Assembly: GCA_903882645.1 (NCBI GenBank)
Contig: CAIRXZ010000128.1
Coordinates: forward strand, 1-42,577
Length of the DNA stretch: 42,577 bases
DNA from: an uncultured Acidobacteriia bacterium
Lineage (GTDB): Bacteria > Acidobacteriota > Terriglobia > Bryobacterales > Bryobacteraceae
Reading direction: 5' to 3'
Below, piece by piece: positions 42,411-42,577 of the stretch. Both the position numbers and the translations under genes were made by a program. The notes beneath the pieces were generated by a model. That model saw nothing but the letters and a program-made list of their open reading frames with translations. It searched no databases and was not told the DNA's origin. Every line of letters begins with the position of its first letter. Position 1 is the stretch's first letter.

Positions 42411-42432
42411 AGCGCCGTTGTGGCGGCGCTTG
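42411..42432 (+). terminator. Hairpin after glcF
   Basis: AAGCGCCG-TTGTGG-CGGCGCTT begins 3 nt after the glcF stop and forms an 8-bp stem; there is no T-run, so it may only slow or protect the 3' end. A GTGGGGCGGGC element with AGCCC follows at 42431-42451. The remainder to 42577 shows no gene. Confidence 0.5.
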
Positions 42433-42577
42433 TGGGGCGGGCTTTTCAGCCCAATGCCGCATACTTTTTGAGCGTCGCTGTATTAGCCACCGCGGGCGGG
42501 CGGTTGGGGTTTGGGCTTAGTGTTTGCGGCGGCTTCGCTTTTTCGGGCGGAATCGGCCAGGGCCCTGCGCGATAGCT

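Overview
This is a GC-rich chromosomal window that looks like Acidobacteriota, probably a Bryobacterales/Solibacter-type genome. The inference rests on gene content: a VWFA-related protein of the acidobacterial type, a TonB receptor with an N-terminal carboxypeptidase-regulatory domain, PEP-CTERM proteins, a complete-looking type II secretion (T2SS) cluster and many toxin-antitoxin scraps. No rRNA, tRNA, CRISPR array or prophage was found. All assignments come from reading motifs; no database search was run.

Layout. 1-1.9 kb: a two-gene unit made of a TIR-domain protein and an unknown partner, lower in GC than the rest. 2-4.4 kb: two adjacent beta-propeller-like proteins, the first with a Tat signal. 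4.5-7.5 kb: a cysteine-rich zinc-ribbon protein divergent from a TonB-dependent receptor. 7.6-13.4 kb (minus strand): larC-metG-tatD-polyprenyl synthase, followed by a hicAB toxin-antitoxin pair. 13.4-15.3 kb: a toxin-antitoxin graveyard with an orphan HTH antitoxin, the stub of its RelE/HigB toxin, a duplicated piece of the gspE 3' end, an intact AF2212-like/MazF pair and a HigA stub. 15.3-18.7 kb (minus): an ECF sigma factor, its anti-sigma factor, an exported protein and the T2SS ATPase gspE, all translationally coupled. 18.8-22.1 kb: an unknown protein divergent from a large VWFA-related exported protein. 22.2-24 kb: an ABC exporter gene broken by one in-frame TAG. 24.5-27.9 kb: two PEP-CTERM paralogues and a diacylglycerol-kinase-like gene, rearranged by a tandem duplication that left a kinase fragment between the paralogues. 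28-30 kb: ligA. 30-39.3 kb (minus): gspF-G-H-I-J-K-L-M-C-like-D. 39.6-42.4 kb: a small membrane protein and glcE-glcF.

How it fits together. The T2SS cluster has the secretin, clamp protein, platform, major and minor pseudopilins, but not the ATPase; gspE lies 13 kb away under an ECF sigma/anti-sigma pair, so secretion may be switched by that sigma factor. Large exported proteins (TonB receptor, VWFA protein, Tat propeller, PEP-CTERM proteins) fit an envelope-focused lifestyle.

The most unusual non-coding signal is a family of palindromic elements, often carrying GTGGGGCGGGC-like ends. One member of about 93 bp, built as long outer arms enclosing two small hairpins, sits in frame inside the leader-peptide region of gspK, where prepilin cleavage would remove it; a second of the same design lies between metG and tatD. 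Several genes have a -10-like hexamer only 5-9 nt before the start codon and no Shine-Dalgarno, suggesting leaderless transcripts.
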